Positions 32,012 through 42,182 of a stretch of 64,000 nt of DNA are shown piece by piece. Made by a program: the position numbers and the translations under genes. A model generated the notes under the pieces. The model was not told the DNA's origin. It saw only the letters and a program-made list of their open reading frames with translations, and did not search any database. The DNA lies in the NCBI GenBank assembly GCA_963575745.1, contig CAUYUJ010015016.1:906244-970243 (forward strand), written 5' to 3'. The DNA comes from Prorocentrum cordatum. Its lineage: Eukaryota; Sar; Dinophyceae; Prorocentrales; Prorocentraceae. Position 1 is the stretch's first letter; each line of letters starts with the position of its first letter.

Positions 32012-32990
32012 TTTCCCAACACTGAACTAGACACGAGACATCACGACGCGACACATTTCCCCCCGTGGGTATTCAGAATGCAAACACGAGACATCTTTAA
32101 TTGTCATTATGATGGTAGTAAAATCAGCATCTCCTTCCAAATCAGGCGAATGCAGAAATTAATGACCCCCGTCCGAGTGAGCCGTGGGGCGAACGTCGCA
32201 CTTGTTCGGTGCATCGTCGTTTCCATCTCTTTCAGGAACATCAGCATCGTCAGAGGCCGCCTTCGCCTCTGTAGGTGTAGCATGCGCAGACCGGGATCGT
32301 TCACCCGCGGGACCGCCGTCGCCACGAGGCGGGTCGCCCCAGTGTCTGGTCCAACTGGGTGCCTGCTTGGAAGGTGCTTGCTTAGAGCAAAGCTCATTTT
32401 TCTGAGGGCTCCGAGTAACAGACGAGGAGCCAGAAACGTTGGTCCCGGCGAATATACTCAATTCTGACGGAGGATCAGGAACGCTCGGCCTCCAAGGTCT
32501 GCTACCAACTGCATCTGAGCCACTCGACTTAGCCGGTGGCTGGGCAGTCATAGAAGTAGCGGGATCTCCATCATGCCGAGGCATCTTCGCTGGCGGTTGA
32601 CCTAAGTTCTCCGGCCTGGGATCGGCCCTCGGGGGAGGAGCCGTTTTGGTAGAAACCTCTTTCGCAGGTGGAGCATGCGTCTGCCTAGTAACATTCGGCC
32701 GTTGTTCCGGAGGACTCGACGGAGTACGAATCGCTGACGGGGCCTTCTCGGCAGGAATCTCTTTCGGTCCACCAGGGGGGGGAGGAGCAGGGGGCCGACT
32801 AGCAGCCCTCGGGGGCGGTGCCTTGTAGGCCCTCTCGGGCTTCGCAAGCGCCCTTCCAAGATCAAAGAAGTCCTTTTTATCAATTGAAAACGGAATGCCG
32901 GGCGGCTTAGCCGCCGGCAGCTCCTTCTCGCTGCTCGACCAACTGAACTGATCTATCCGAGGCCTCGTCCCTATGTACGGGGTGAATCTT
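32012..32990 (-). CDS. Inner element accessory ORF, Pro-rich then globular (unknown)
   Basis: From about 32975 the frame reads TPYIGTRPRIDQFSW, a palindrome-containing linker (32901-32915, PAAKPPG), then FSIDKKDFFDLGRALAKPE and a long Pro/Ala/Arg linker. TAA at 32159-32161 (SDGGH-stop-FLHSPDLEG) interrupts a frame that continues with natural composition (DADFTTIIMTIKDVSC, EYPRGEMCRVVMSRV), a TAG near 32030, and the insert edge at 32012. Beyond the insert the same frame resumes at 27654. The frame upstream (32907-33425) differs, and the change falls at or near the palindrome. Likely a linker between two globular parts of a larger protein; no family recognised. Confidence 0.5.
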
Positions 32991-34200
32991 GGTCAGCCTG
33001 ACTCCTTTGTCTTGGAGCCACGGCCAAATATCATCATATGTTTCTTCGTCTGTTTCGCCTTCCCCCCTCAAATAGGGGCGCGCCCCCTTTTGCCATTCGA
33101 AGGAAGTCAAGCCAGGGGCCCAAGCCTTTTGAGCATCGCGGACTTTGTCCGCGTGCTCGGTCCGTTCTGGGGCTCGGTACCTTTCAAAGTCAAAGTCCAC
33201 CTCCAGGTTCCATCCTTTATCTCTGGCAATATGCAGCAAATTCGTTCATGCTTGAGTAACGCACACGGCTGCTGCAGTCCAATGATAGAGTCTCAACTCA
33301 TATAAAACGTCAGTCTCTGGATTGCTCACGCATTGAGTCGGCGATCCTCTAATGGATTTGGTCGTCTTGGCATAATAGACAATCTCGGCCGTGACCCAAA
33401 TGCCGTCTCCAAAGGTCTCCTCCGCAATGGAGTAGGTGGTGTGAGTGCTGGAATGTCAGTACATGGGAACGAATACACCCCAACCGCATGTTTCTTCACG
33501 CTTCCGCCGTATTGAGGATTTGACGGAAGCAATTGATGTCCCTCCAAAATAGCATGAAGTGTTGACACTGACGTACCATGCGACTGCTTTGTCCAGCTGG
33601 TGGATGGGTCTGAGACCTCCGCAAGCCTATCTTTTGTCAGGGAGAAAGGCAACGCTAATTCGACGCAATGGGCTTTGCCCGCGTTGTGGGATGTCAACCT
33701 CAAATCTGCCCACTTCAAGCGATCGGCCACGGTGGCATTCAACGTTCGTATCGACCTGTCCGCTTTGATCCTGAAGAAGCGAGCCCAGTTCGGCACTAGA
33801 TAGTTCTTGGTCGTCGGTGGAACTCTCGTCGTTGGCTGGAGCATCTGGCGGGGCAGCCACTGGGCTGCTCGCATCTTTTAGGACCGTTTTCCGTTCCGAG
33901 CTGCGAGGTGGATCTCTTCCCTCGGCGACCTCCGCAGCTCGCCCCTCTTCGCCTGGGCATGCATTGGACGGCATCATGCCCCGGTGAAGTTTGCCGCTGG
34001 CGACCGTGAATGGGCAGAGGACGTTATGGCGAGCGACCTCACCCGTCTTTGCATCTTTCATCGGCAGATGCTTTATCTGCTGATACTCCTTATGGATCGG
34101 CCGCAAACATTCTCCCTCTCCAGGGCATCCTTCTTTCGGCCTCCTTGGAAACTTGCTCTTTTGCCTCTTACTAATCAAAGACAACCTACCCTCGGGGCAG
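32907..34200 (-). CDS. Inner element accessory ORF with HGT...GVY motifs (ART-like?)
   Basis: Three frames join into one plausible protein. 34200-33627 starts CPEGRLSLISKRQKSKF with a Cys-rich KEGCPGEGECLRPIH. About 33830-33430 reads PNWARFFRIKADRSIRTL, SHGTSVSTLHAILEGHQLLPS and KHAVGVYSFPCTDIPAL. About 33425-32907 reads GDGIWVTAEIVYYAKTTKS and, after TGA 33246-33248 (Trp-compatible), LLHIARDKGWNLEVDFDFERY. The spacing HGT, helix, GxxPS, GVY, GDGI resembles ADP-ribosyltransferase-fold proteins (PARP or KptA: HG-T/S, GxY). That is inference from motif shape only. The frame changes could be introns or decay. Confidence 0.45.
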
Positions 34201-34390
34201 TTCTCACGAATGGTCCTTTTCAGCTGTTTCCCCAGGGGCTTCGATATCCTCGATATTGGTCGCAGGAGCCAACGGAGGGGCGCGCGGCGACTGAGCCGTC
34301 ATTGCGCTAGAACCAGAGCCCATTCCGGCTGAGCCGACGGATTTGGCCTTGTCAGTTGCGGCAACAATGCCGGGCTGGCCGGTCAAAACT

Positions 34391-35863
34391 TTAGTATATA
34401 CAAGGGGCCGCAATGTCACCTGGCGTTGCACTGCTCGCCGCAACGGCTAAGCCGTTCGGCATCGCCGTTGGTGCTGCTTTGCTGAGTTCCTTGAGTGCGG
34501 CACGCATTGGCTCATCATTCTGAACCCCCTCGGTCGCCGGTCTCTGGGTCTTCCCCCTCGGCGGCATTCCAGGACAGAAGACTTCTCCTCGGGGCAAAAA
34601 GTAAGCATCATCTTTCCATGGGGAGAAGTCCTCATAGACTCCTCCTCTTTTAAGGAAGTCTTTAAATTCATCTGAATAGAACGAATATCTAGCACTGCCT
34701 CCACTTCCGTTCGAAACGACAGGGAAGCGTTCGTCGGTCAGTCTTTCCTTAAACGGGGGCGCGCCAAGTATCGACCTGGGAATGTTACCTTCTGTGGGGG
34801 ACCAGTCCTGCCAATGCATGATAAGATCTTGGACTTTCGCCTCCTGTTGGGCGTGCTTGTCCCCCCTCGCCGGACAGGTTACGCGGCCTTCCCCGACGGG
34901 TGAGCCGCCGGCAGGTTGACAGAAAAATAGCACAGCCAGTTTGGCAGATTTAATCATGTATTCGACACACAATTCCGCGGCAAGGACCTTTCGGGATTTT
35001 CCCCCGTCAAACACTTGATAGTCATCATGGGAAGCACAGAAATGGAAAGCATCCTCATTGCGGTGCCTAAGCTGGCGGTATAGGCTGACACCGTCGAGGA
35101 TCATTACTCTGGGGAACAATCCTACCGTTTTAAAGTGTTCAATCCGACGGTTCATTCGGGCTCGGAACATACTGGCAACATCGTCCCACATCGGGCCGAC
35201 GCCGTCCTCACCGATTTGCCAGCACGTCGAGTCCCCGCCGACATACATTATGTCAATAGTCCCCTGTTGGGACCGTTCCATTATGTCGTCGATCAAATCC
35301 ACTGCGTCCTTTATCATCTGCCTGAGGCCCCCTGCGAAAGTAAACGGGTTCTCAGTTCTTTTAACTCCACTGCCTACTCCGTTCAATTTGCCCGATTGGT
35401 CAACAATGTCGTTGAGATTCCAGAAAGTGAAGCGAATTGGGGTGTGGGTCCCTTCATTATAATACCATTGTTTGCCCCGCTGAAAATTCGCGGAGTCGGC
35501 GGCAATACCGTTGAGTAGTGCTCCACTCTTAGCCGACTGTGCGCTTCCAAATACCGAATTTCGCAAGTGGTATTCAGGCATAAGGCTCGGCTTCGGCGCC
35601 CCTGATGCGTCCTTGAACGTAATTGTGGAGTCAGACACAATATGTACGGAACATGACCAACTACGATAAGACCCATTCTTCATCTGGGTCAGAGGCCGGA
35701 AGAAGTCCGTCACAAATTTCCCCGTGGACGACATAGTGGCGAGGTCTTCTCCGGTGAATGGAATCCACGAGTGACAATGAACCTCGGCGATCTTTGTAAT
35801 CGCCTGACATTTCTCGGCGAAATCCAGGTTACCTGACCAGAATCTCAATTTTGGGTCCGTGAC
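34391..35863 (-). CDS. Inner element large accessory ORF (unknown, GDST motif)
   Basis: A 490-codon frame continues directly from the upstream ORF across TAA at 35864-35866. It is globular and non-repetitive: FWSGNLDFAEKCQAITK, GKFVTDFFRPLTQM, SWSCSVHIVSDSTITF, TFWNLNDIVDQSG, GTIDIMYVGGDSTCWQIG, FPRVMILDGVSLYRQL, EYMIKSAKLAVLFFCQP. The GDS tripeptide after a hydrophobic strand recalls SGNH hydrolases, but no matching Asp/His block at the end is evident, so I do not assign it. The frame changes at the palindrome 34442-34456; a 34443-34204 frame continues with an Ala/Ser/Pro linker. Size and composition argue for a real protein. Confidence 0.6.
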   Translation of the reverse strand, partial: VTDPKLRFWSGNLDFAEKCQAITKIAEVHCHSWIPFTGEDLATMSSTGKFVTDFFRPLTQMKNGSYRSWSCSVHIVSDSTITFKDASGAPKPSLMPEYHLRNSVFGSAQSAKSGALLNGIAADSANFQRGKQWYYNEGTHTPIRFTFWNLNDIVDQSGKLNGVGSGVKRTENPFTFAGGLRQMIKDAVDLIDDIMERSQQGTIDIMYVGGDSTCWQIGEDGVGPMWDDVASMFRARMNRRIEHFKTVGLFPRVMILDGVSLYRQLRHRNEDAFHFCASHDDYQVFDGGKSRKVLAAELCVEYMIKSAKLAVLFFCQPAGGSPVGEGRVTCPARGDKHAQQEAKVQDLIMHWQDWSPTEGNIPRSILGAPPFKERLTDERFPVVSNGSGGSARYSFYSDEFKDFLKRGGVYEDFSPWKDDAYFLPRGEVFCPGMPPRGKTQRPATEGVQNDEPMRAALKELSKAAPTAMPNGLAVAASSATPGDIAAPCIY

Positions 35864-37146
35864 TTACATATAAAGGTCCAGGATTTCGTCCACTATTACT
35901 CGCCATTCATCCCGGGAGGGCGGAACACGCCCAAAGCTCCCTCTCATACGAAGATACTCAAGGACGTTCCACGGGCCGCGACCGATGTAAGGTTTGTCTT
36001 CGGGCTCGGGTTCTGACGCTGCGGGCCCCGAGTCCGGCGGTCCATCTTCCCCCGCCCCCCCCTGAGGGGGGGTCGTCTCGCGAGGGGAACCCGCCAGATG
36101 GTGGTTGATCCCCATCATCGCCGGCTGAGCCGTGAGGGGGAGCGCCACCATTGCCTCCACTGGCTAAGCCAGGAGGATTCTCAATGTTGGGAGGTTGGCC
36201 GGCAGGTGTCCCGCTGGCCGCCTGTTTCCCAGTCCCATGGTCATCCAATGATGGCTGATATTGGCCCTCGACTGCTGGTTGGCATTCCTCGGCGATCACG
36301 TCGTCGGGCGCCTCCGTTGCAGTCTTCGGCTTCTTCTGCGGTGAGTCCTCATCAGCATCCGGGTTGAGTCCGTCTTCGGCAAGCCATTTCTCAAAAATTA
36401 TGTGGCCTCTTCCAGGGGCGTTGTCTTTTCCTCCAGTGCACTGCCTGCTTGGGCGCGTCCTCGAAGCACGCCGCCTTTGCAGCGGCAGTGCGGGCTTCCT
36501 CGACCACGTGCACGGGTACACTGTATTTTCCTTTGACCACTGGAAAAGCGAACATCGTTCCCCATCCTTCCCCAACGGCTGAGCCGTGGGGAGGCTTTCG
36601 AGGGGAAGGCCTCCAAATATCAATCCAGACCTTCTGGGGGCCTTTTTCCCGGTGACCGCCACTGGTGCACTCACATAACTGCCCCAGTGGGTCTCGTGCC
36701 GAACGGCTGGGCAGACGGTGGGACCAAACACTTCTCCCGGCTCTAGCGTCCGTATTATACCACGAACGCTCTCTTCCGGGGTTTCCGTGTACACCCTGCT
36801 GATCAGCTTCGTCTTTTCATCAGGGTACGTTTGGAGGAACGTTCACACGGGGATTTTGTCGACGTCAGGAGGGGCACAATCGAAACGGCAAGTGTCCTTC
36901 CGCTCAAACATAATCCAATGTACGGTCCACGGGTCTTGGGAGATCTGGGAGTATAAACGCTGGAATATCGTCTGAGACGTTGTTTCCAGGTCCGCCCTCA
37001 ATGCAGTCACGACGGCGTCATTTCTCGTGTAAAGTATGTCGTTCTTCCACATCGTGCAGTGCCTACCCCAGCCCTTTGACGGCGCAAATATGATGGTTCC
37101 GTCTTTGGGTCCCGCACGGGACCGCTCCCTCAGTTTATCAGGGAGG
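35864..37146 (-). CDS. Inner element accessory ORF (unknown, Trp-rich)
   Basis: Starting after an AAAA slip near 37146, the frame reads PDKLRERSRAGPKDGTI, FAPSKGWGRHCTMWKND and IFQRLYSQISQDPWTVHWI. TGA at 36843-36845 (DVDKIPV-stop-TFLQTYPDE) is an excellent Trp position. Next comes YTETPEESVRGIIRTLEPGE. At the palindrome 36576-36586 the natural frame shifts (GWGTMFAFPVVKGKYSVPV, AAKAACFEDAPKQAVHW), then returns at a TTTTT run near 36400 (EKWLAEDGLNPDADE). A Gly/Pro/Asp linker with palindromes at 36160, 36122 and 36056 ends in RGPWNVLEYLRMRG and EWRVIVDEILDLYM before TAA 35864-35866. No family recognised. Confidence 0.55.
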
Positions 37147-39136
37147 CACTTTTGAAGACTTCTCTATTTCTCCATGACTCGACGTCTTCTACATTGGGAT
37201 CAATCACTTTCTTTGAGCGAGAATTGTTTTGAGGGGCAATTTCCATTTCAGCATCATTTTCAAATATAATGTAATTTGGGCTGAAATGCTCATGCCCTGT
37301 CCCATCCGGCTGAGCCGGTGGGCAAGCCATCCCGCTCGGCTGAGCCGGCGCTGAGGCTTGTCGAATTGTGGCGAGGAGAGCACTATTGTAATCCTCTTCC
37401 TCTCTGCCCTTGTCAACAACAACGTCGGAATCAATTTCTTCCACGATGTCGTCAGAATGGATTGAGATCGCGTCATCACCCAGTGGTCCGTCCGCCTTCT
37501 TCCTCAGCGGACGACGCATGGGTTCAGTCGTCGGTATCTCCGGCACGCGGGAACCGCGGCGAGCGAGATTCGAGCAGTCGCGGCAAGGCAACCGCTCGCC
37601 TCTACGGGGGGCCGGTCGCGGGGCAGCCCGCGCAGGCTGTTGAGCCGAAACGGCAGCGGCGCATATAGGATTGGGAAAGGAGGTAGGACGACGACGAGAC
37701 GACCCAACTCTCTCTGCGGCGTTGGCGACGGCAAAATGAACTTGCTTGGCAAAATCATCGGTATAATCTTCAGCGCTCTTACACTCTCGTCCCCTAGCCT
37801 CAACATGCTCATGTGTGCCATCACATCTACGCTCTACCCCCTCCGCAACACTGGGAGAGGTGGTGGCTATCGTCCAAAACTTTTTCATGAAATTGCCCTT
37901 GCTATCCTTCAATCCGCACACGCACCCGTGCAATGCCGTCTTGGCAAATCCCAACTCCCGAAGAAAACTCTTTACCTGAGGGTCTCTCCAATAACTAAAT
38001 TGGGTAGGCCATTCGATACATGCAACGCCCCCCGCTTTGCGCGCAGCACGGGCAATCTCACGGAAATTCCAAAATAGATAACGGAAATCAGTTCGAATGC
38101 CCCGAAGTCCGCGCATGGCCCTGTGGCTTCAGGCACGGAAATAATGCGCCTCGTTCACGCACTGCCAAGGGGGGCCTCCTGTACACGGCATGGAGCCCCA
38201 CAGCGTGATATGTTTTCCCTTAAACGCAGCTGTGTCGTTAAGCGCTATTTTGAGTCCCTCATCCGTCCTCATGTCTTCTTCCTCGGTGTATCGAATCACT
38301 TTACATGAGTTGTCAACGAAATTCTTCGGGTCTCCTATTCTACTTTGGGGGCTGCAACAGTACTCTGATAAAAATCTGTCCCCGGTCCACTGAGCGGCCG
38401 GGGCGCAATCTTCTCGGATTTTACATTCTGTGTAACCCGTCCACTTGCTGAGGCAATAATCACCGTCGCTAGAATCGCCATCTGAGTCATATTCAAATGG
38501 GCGATGATATCTGCTTTCTTCATCACGCCAATTATCGATGCGATCTATCGTCAAACCTTGCTGGGAGTTGACGGCGCATGTGCGACGTTTATCATCGAGC
38601 TTATCAAGCTCGACGGGACAATCCCCGATTGTCTGCATAAATGTGACAAGTCTCGGAACATAGTGATGTCGTGTCAAATTCTGTCCTTGTCTCATCCATT
38701 CATCCCTTTTGTCAGAGAAGTTGGCAGCCACCGCGGAGTGCGGATTGTGAAGCGGGCGATCATCGTTAGAAGCAGCCTCCCTGTTTTCAGGTCTCTTGGA
38801 AAGCTCTGACTCGCTTTCGCTGTCCGATATTCCAAACATGGTTTTCATCTCACGATCGGAGCTTCTTTCTGTTGCGTTTTCAATCGCTCTCGTTTTCTCT
38901 GAGCTTCTGCTGCAACACTCTTTGCCCATTCGAGGAGTGACATTACCTGCAACATCAGCTGAGCTGACTGCATTCTTCGTCTTTAATAATCCCTCGGCTT
39001 GGCCGGGGGCAGCCACAACGGGTTTGCCTTTGTTGGGGCGCTTTTTTCTTTTTGTTTGACTTTTTGCTAGGTATGGCAGCTCCTCTCCGCAAGGCCGAAC
39101 GAAGGCCCAGGCGGGGCTTGAGAATCCCCCCGGGTT
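37130..39136 (-). CDS. Inner element methyltransferase-like accessory ORF
   Basis: This ORF follows RNase H in the same frame after TGA 39137-39139. The N-terminal 150 residues are Lys-rich then acidic (GISDSESESELSK). The core has KHITLWGSMPCTGGPPWQ, TGA at 38129-38131 (HYFRA-stop-SHRAM), FRYLFWNFREIARAARKAGG, VACIEWPTQFSYWRD, TALHGCVCGLKDSKGNFMKKF and RCDGTHEHVEARG. The Pro-Cys dipeptide followed by a Glu-bearing IEWP strand recalls motifs IV (PC) and VI (ENV) of C5-type methyltransferase folds. The outer element has a related domain (FFAPTC, VEGPW, KKPMRLQST, KCSCTEEH). The C-terminal 150 residues are a linker with two palindromes (37337, 37306, each Ala-Gln-Pro). Catalytic activity is inference. 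Confidence 0.6.
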
Positions 39137-39853
39137 TCAGGGAAGTCCGTCAGAAAACGTTGAATCAAGATAATCTTGGCGCCGCTTAGCGGCCCAGAAT
39201 TTAGGCGTCACTATGTTGACGAAGTATAATACTTTGACCCATGCCATTGGGTCAACGAATCGTTTTGCTCCTAGATCTGCAGCCTCGTTTTGTGCTCTTT
39301 CGTATTGAAATTGAACAAGGCCACGAGAAAATTGTTCGGACACAGCTGCTGCATCGATTATATGCGTTCTTGGCAGGTGCATCAGCTTCATTGACCCGCC
39401 TGCCTCGATGACTTTGCAAACTGCTTGGTTATCTTCCAAGAACAAACATCGCACAGGCCTGTCCAGCAGGATCTCCCACAGCGGTAATGCCGCAATCAGC
39501 TCCTCGCGCAACACAAGGTCGGCCGCAACGATCTCGGCCTCAAGTGTACTATGAGATACGCATGTTTGTCTTTGCGAACTCATCGACTGTCCTGCCCGTG
39601 TATATGGGCCCCATATTGCTTGGTAGCTAGCGCTCGTGCTCCTGTGTGTTCGGATGTCACTCGCCAGATCTGCAGAGTATTGCTTTAACAGAACATCCTC
39701 CTTTTTATCATCCACCACGAGGTCATACGATAATGAGATGTACATTTTCTGTAACATATGAGGCGGAAGAGGTCCATGTCTTGTTGTTCTGTCCATTTTG
39801 TGATGCAACTGGCAGTTCGACACACGGCACGGAGTAAGTCGCATCTTGCCATT
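39137..39853 (-). CDS. Inner element RNase H (copia type)
   Basis: The frame continues from RT through TAG 39854-39856 (KILRG-stop-NGKMRLTPC). Motifs: GQSMSSQRQTCVSHSTLEAE with the catalytic Glu, IVAADLVLREELIAALPLWE, RCLFLEDNQAVCKVIE with Asp, LPRTHIIDAAAVSEQF, and NEAADLGAKRFVDPMAW with the final Asp. This arrangement is the standard C-terminal domain of copia Pol, and the SQRQTCVSHST phrase is one I know from dinoflagellate elements. In an ordinary copia element the 3' LTR would follow directly. Here about 15 kb of coding sequence follows instead. Confidence 0.88.
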   Translation of the reverse strand, partial: NGKMRLTPCRVSNCQLHHKMDRTTRHGPLPPHMLQKMYISLSYDLVVDDKKEDVLLKQYSADLASDIRTHRSTSASYQAIWGPYTRAGQSMSSQRQTCVSHSTLEAEIVAADLVLREELIAALPLWEILLDRPVRCLFLEDNQAVCKVIEAGGSMKLMHLPRTHIIDAAAVSEQFSRGLVQFQYERAQNEAADLGAKRFVDPMAWVKVLYFVNIVTPKFWAAKRRQDYLDSTFSDGLP

Positions 39854-40432
39854 CTAGCCCCGTAAAATTTTGTTCATCAGCACTTTTGCTGCAATTGGCT
39901 GAAGCACTCCCGACTGAGTCGGTGGCTCAGGGTCATCAGGGCTAGCTGCTGCTGCATCGAGGCCAATCACCTCTATTTCTTGATCAGGAGGGCCGGTGTC
40001 AACGTTGCTCTGTAACGCTGATGCTATAGCCTCCTCAGCTGGGGAATAAATCTCTCCTCTGGGGCCGCCCTGTCCATCTTCTAAATCAGTAAGTTCTGGG
40101 CCGAACGGGGTACCCGCGGCCGGATATGTGGCCGGGTCTGCGTCCGTCAATTGAGCGTATAAGGTAGCGCAGGAATCGAAAAACTCTGTCATATCGTATT
40201 CGATGACTTTTACTAGTTTCGGTTCTCTCGGCTGGTATGGCTCGGTCATCTGAGATGCCGAGTCACCCCCCGTTTCCCCCTCACTACTATCGTCTGTGAC
40301 GGAGGCGTTTTTCTTAACTTTTGGAGGGGGCGGGTCGAGTACTGCAGGTAACTCTCCGTGCCACTCAATTGTCTGAATTGATAATCTATGCTCGCATCCT
40401 AAATATCGCCCAACAGCTGTTGGAGGATCTAT
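39854..40432 (-). CDS. Inner element RT connection / linker
   Basis: In frame with the RT after TAA 40433-40435. It opens PTAVGRYLGCEHRLS, the usual LGC box after the copia RT active site, then an acidic linker (VTDDSSEGETGGDSA) and REPKLVKVIEYDMTEFFDS. A second acidic/Pro linker with palindromes at 40247 and 39910 leads to QPIAAKVLMNKILRG and the TAG. The continuity of the frame across the TAA argues that the stop is a point change, not a gene end. Confidence 0.65.
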   Translation of the reverse strand: MDPPTAVGRYLGCEHRLSIQTIEWHGELPAVLDPPPPKVKKNASVTDDSSEGETGGDSASQMTEPYQPREPKLVKVIEYDMTEFFDSCATLYAQLTDADPATYPAAGTPFGPELTDLEDGQGGPRGEIYSPAEEAIASALQSNVDTGPPDQEIEVIGLDAAAASPDDPEPPTQSGVLQPIAAKVLMNKILRG

Positions 40433-41443
40433 TTATATGCCCTTAGGGCAATTTTCCGAAGGTTCTTGAAGTAACTTCCATCCCTGGGCCAGCTTGTCGG
40501 CAGGTCCTGACAATTTGAAATCATCGACATAAATGATCAAGAAAATTTGCAATTCTTTGTGGAAGTAACAGCTTCGCCACGGACTACATTTCACAAAACC
40601 TTTCGCCGTGACATGTCCCTCGCAATGCTGTTCCCAGTACCCGCCCGAATCGGTATGTCCGTACAGAGATAAGTACAGATGACACACGGGGTTTCTCATG
40701 TTGGACCATGCTTTGGGCCATTCGTCACGAGGCAAGAAAACCCAAGTAGGAGCGCCTCCCAACTTTGACTGTGTGTAAGCTTGTCGAGCGTCAGCTTGTT
40801 CGATGCTATGGCCTTCAAACAGCCCGTAAGTATCGGCTGCTTTGCTGGCCTGCATTGTCGCGGGACTGATGGACAATTCCTGAAATAGTGCCGCGTCTTT
40901 GTTTTGATCTCTAACACTCGAACCGTCAAAGACCACCCGACCTTTGTACTTGCGGTCATTGTGTCCGAATGGTAACTCTGAATTCTTTTCAACAAGGATC
41001 GCAAATAAGCTGCCAAAATGAGCCGTCTTCCCTGTGAGTTCGGCAACAACGTCGGAATATTCCCTAACACCATCTTCTATCCACGTGCCAATGTCGCGTA
41101 GTCTGTCCCAGAATTTTCTCAAGGCAGCTTGAGCGTCTTTGTTTGCCTTTGCCTCGTCTTTCGAGACAGATCTGGCTACGGCGGCATCTGCGCGATTGCA
41201 GCGCCTGCAGTGCCAGTCGTTGGAAAGTTGGAAAGGCTCATCGATGACGGATATTACATCTGTACATGGATTATAGAAGTATTGCAAATCAAACCTTTCT
41301 TTGTCACGATGATTGATATCTGTGTCTGAGCTGTCTCGTAGCGGCATTCGAGGCACGCTTCGCCGCGACGCGGCGGCCGCCGGACTCGAGGTCAGGCTTG
41401 CCTCGCCGTTGTCCTCAGATTTTCCGTTATCATTGTCAGACAA
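40433..41443 (-). CDS. Inner element reverse transcriptase (Ty1/copia type)
   Basis: RT palm and fingers motifs are clear: KYKGRVVFDGSSVRDQN, ATMQASKAADTYGLFEGHS, EQADARQAYTQSKLGG (catalytic Asp), TWVFLPRDEWPKAW, CHLYLSLYGHTDSGGYWEQH and FLIIYVDDFKLSG (YVDD box). A zinc-finger-like HCRRCNRADAAVA and a helical region precede it. The N-terminal 60 residues are an acidic/Ser linker. Confidence 0.9.
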   Translation of the reverse strand: MSDNDNGKSEDNGEASLTSSPAAAASRRSVPRMPLRDSSDTDINHRDKERFDLQYFYNPCTDVISVIDEPFQLSNDWHCRRCNRADAAVARSVSKDEAKANKDAQAALRKFWDRLRDIGTWIEDGVREYSDVVAELTGKTAHFGSLFAILVEKNSELPFGHNDRKYKGRVVFDGSSVRDQNKDAALFQELSISPATMQASKAADTYGLFEGHSIEQADARQAYTQSKLGGAPTWVFLPRDEWPKAWSNMRNPVCHLYLSLYGHTDSGGYWEQHCEGHVTAKGFVKCSPWRSCYFHKELQIFLIIYVDDFKLSGPADKLAQGWKLLQEPSENCPKGI

Positions 41444-41546
41444 GGGGCCCCTGTCGGCTGAGTCGGAGGGTAGCCCGTCTCTTGCTATAGTGCCTCCATA
41501 CCATGTTTGTTTCCACTAAATGTCTTCGTCATCTGACAGGTGTCCG

Positions 41547-42182
41547 TCAGGAACGTCTCTGATGAATCGTCAGTTCGAGATGTGGTTTGATAGACCTGGG
41601 TGCGTCGCGACGCCGCCCCTCGCCCACTGCAAGGAGTGTAGCACAGGCTGCCGTTTGTATTCGACGTAGCTGCTCAGCAGCCTTAGGTGCAGTTAGCCTG
41701 GCTTCGGGGAGAGCCGCAAGCGGCTGAGCCACTGCGGGATCGGGCGGAGTCGGTGGGTCATCCACATCTAGACCAATATCACGCAGAAGGCCTAGGCAAG
41801 GACCGGGATCCTCTATACCGAAGAACCCTCTCTTTTCAGCCTTGTATTGTTCTACGGTCTGTCGACGCTGCGCTTGGGTCATGTTAAACCATCGTCCAGG
41901 GTGTATCCCGGGATTGGTAGACTCGGGTAGCTTCTTTAACCATTGGGCACTGTATTTTGGGTCTGGGTCTGTGACCCACACTCGGGTTATAGGCACATAA
42001 TCAGGGTCATAATAAAGAACAACTCGTGTGCTACATGTCTTTCGACGACCTGACAACGGGAGTTTCTGAACTAATTCGTCTTTTGAAATCCAGCAACAAT
42101 CCGTCTGTCTTCGAAATGTTACATTGTATCCAAATTTTGATTGTTCGGGCAAGAAGCTGCCATTTCCCTGGGACTTTCTCAC
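41547..42182 (-). CDS. Inner element Pol linker between integrase and RT
   Basis: Reading continues from the integrase after a frame change at the palindrome 42183-42195. It reads RQTDCCWISKDELVQKLPLSG, VVLYYDPDYVPITRVWVTDPD and PGRWFNMTQAQRRQTVEQYKA, a conserved-looking insert I associate with dinoflagellate copia polyproteins but cannot name. The tail is Pro/Ala-rich and carries a weak palindrome near 41722. Confidence 0.55.
   Translation of the reverse strand: MRKSQGNGSFLPEQSKFGYNVTFRRQTDCCWISKDELVQKLPLSGRRKTCSTRVVLYYDPDYVPITRVWVTDPDPKYSAQWLKKLPESTNPGIHPGRWFNMTQAQRRQTVEQYKAEKRGFFGIEDPGPCLGLLRDIGLDVDDPPTPPDPAVAQPLAALPEARLTAPKAAEQLRRIQTAACATLLAVGEGRRRDAPRSIKPHLELTIHQRRS

Noticed and set aside
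31009-32034. 341-codon minus-strand frame antisense to helicase copy 2
   Set aside because: Shadow of the GC-rich sense exon; Arg/Pro-rich with no motif.
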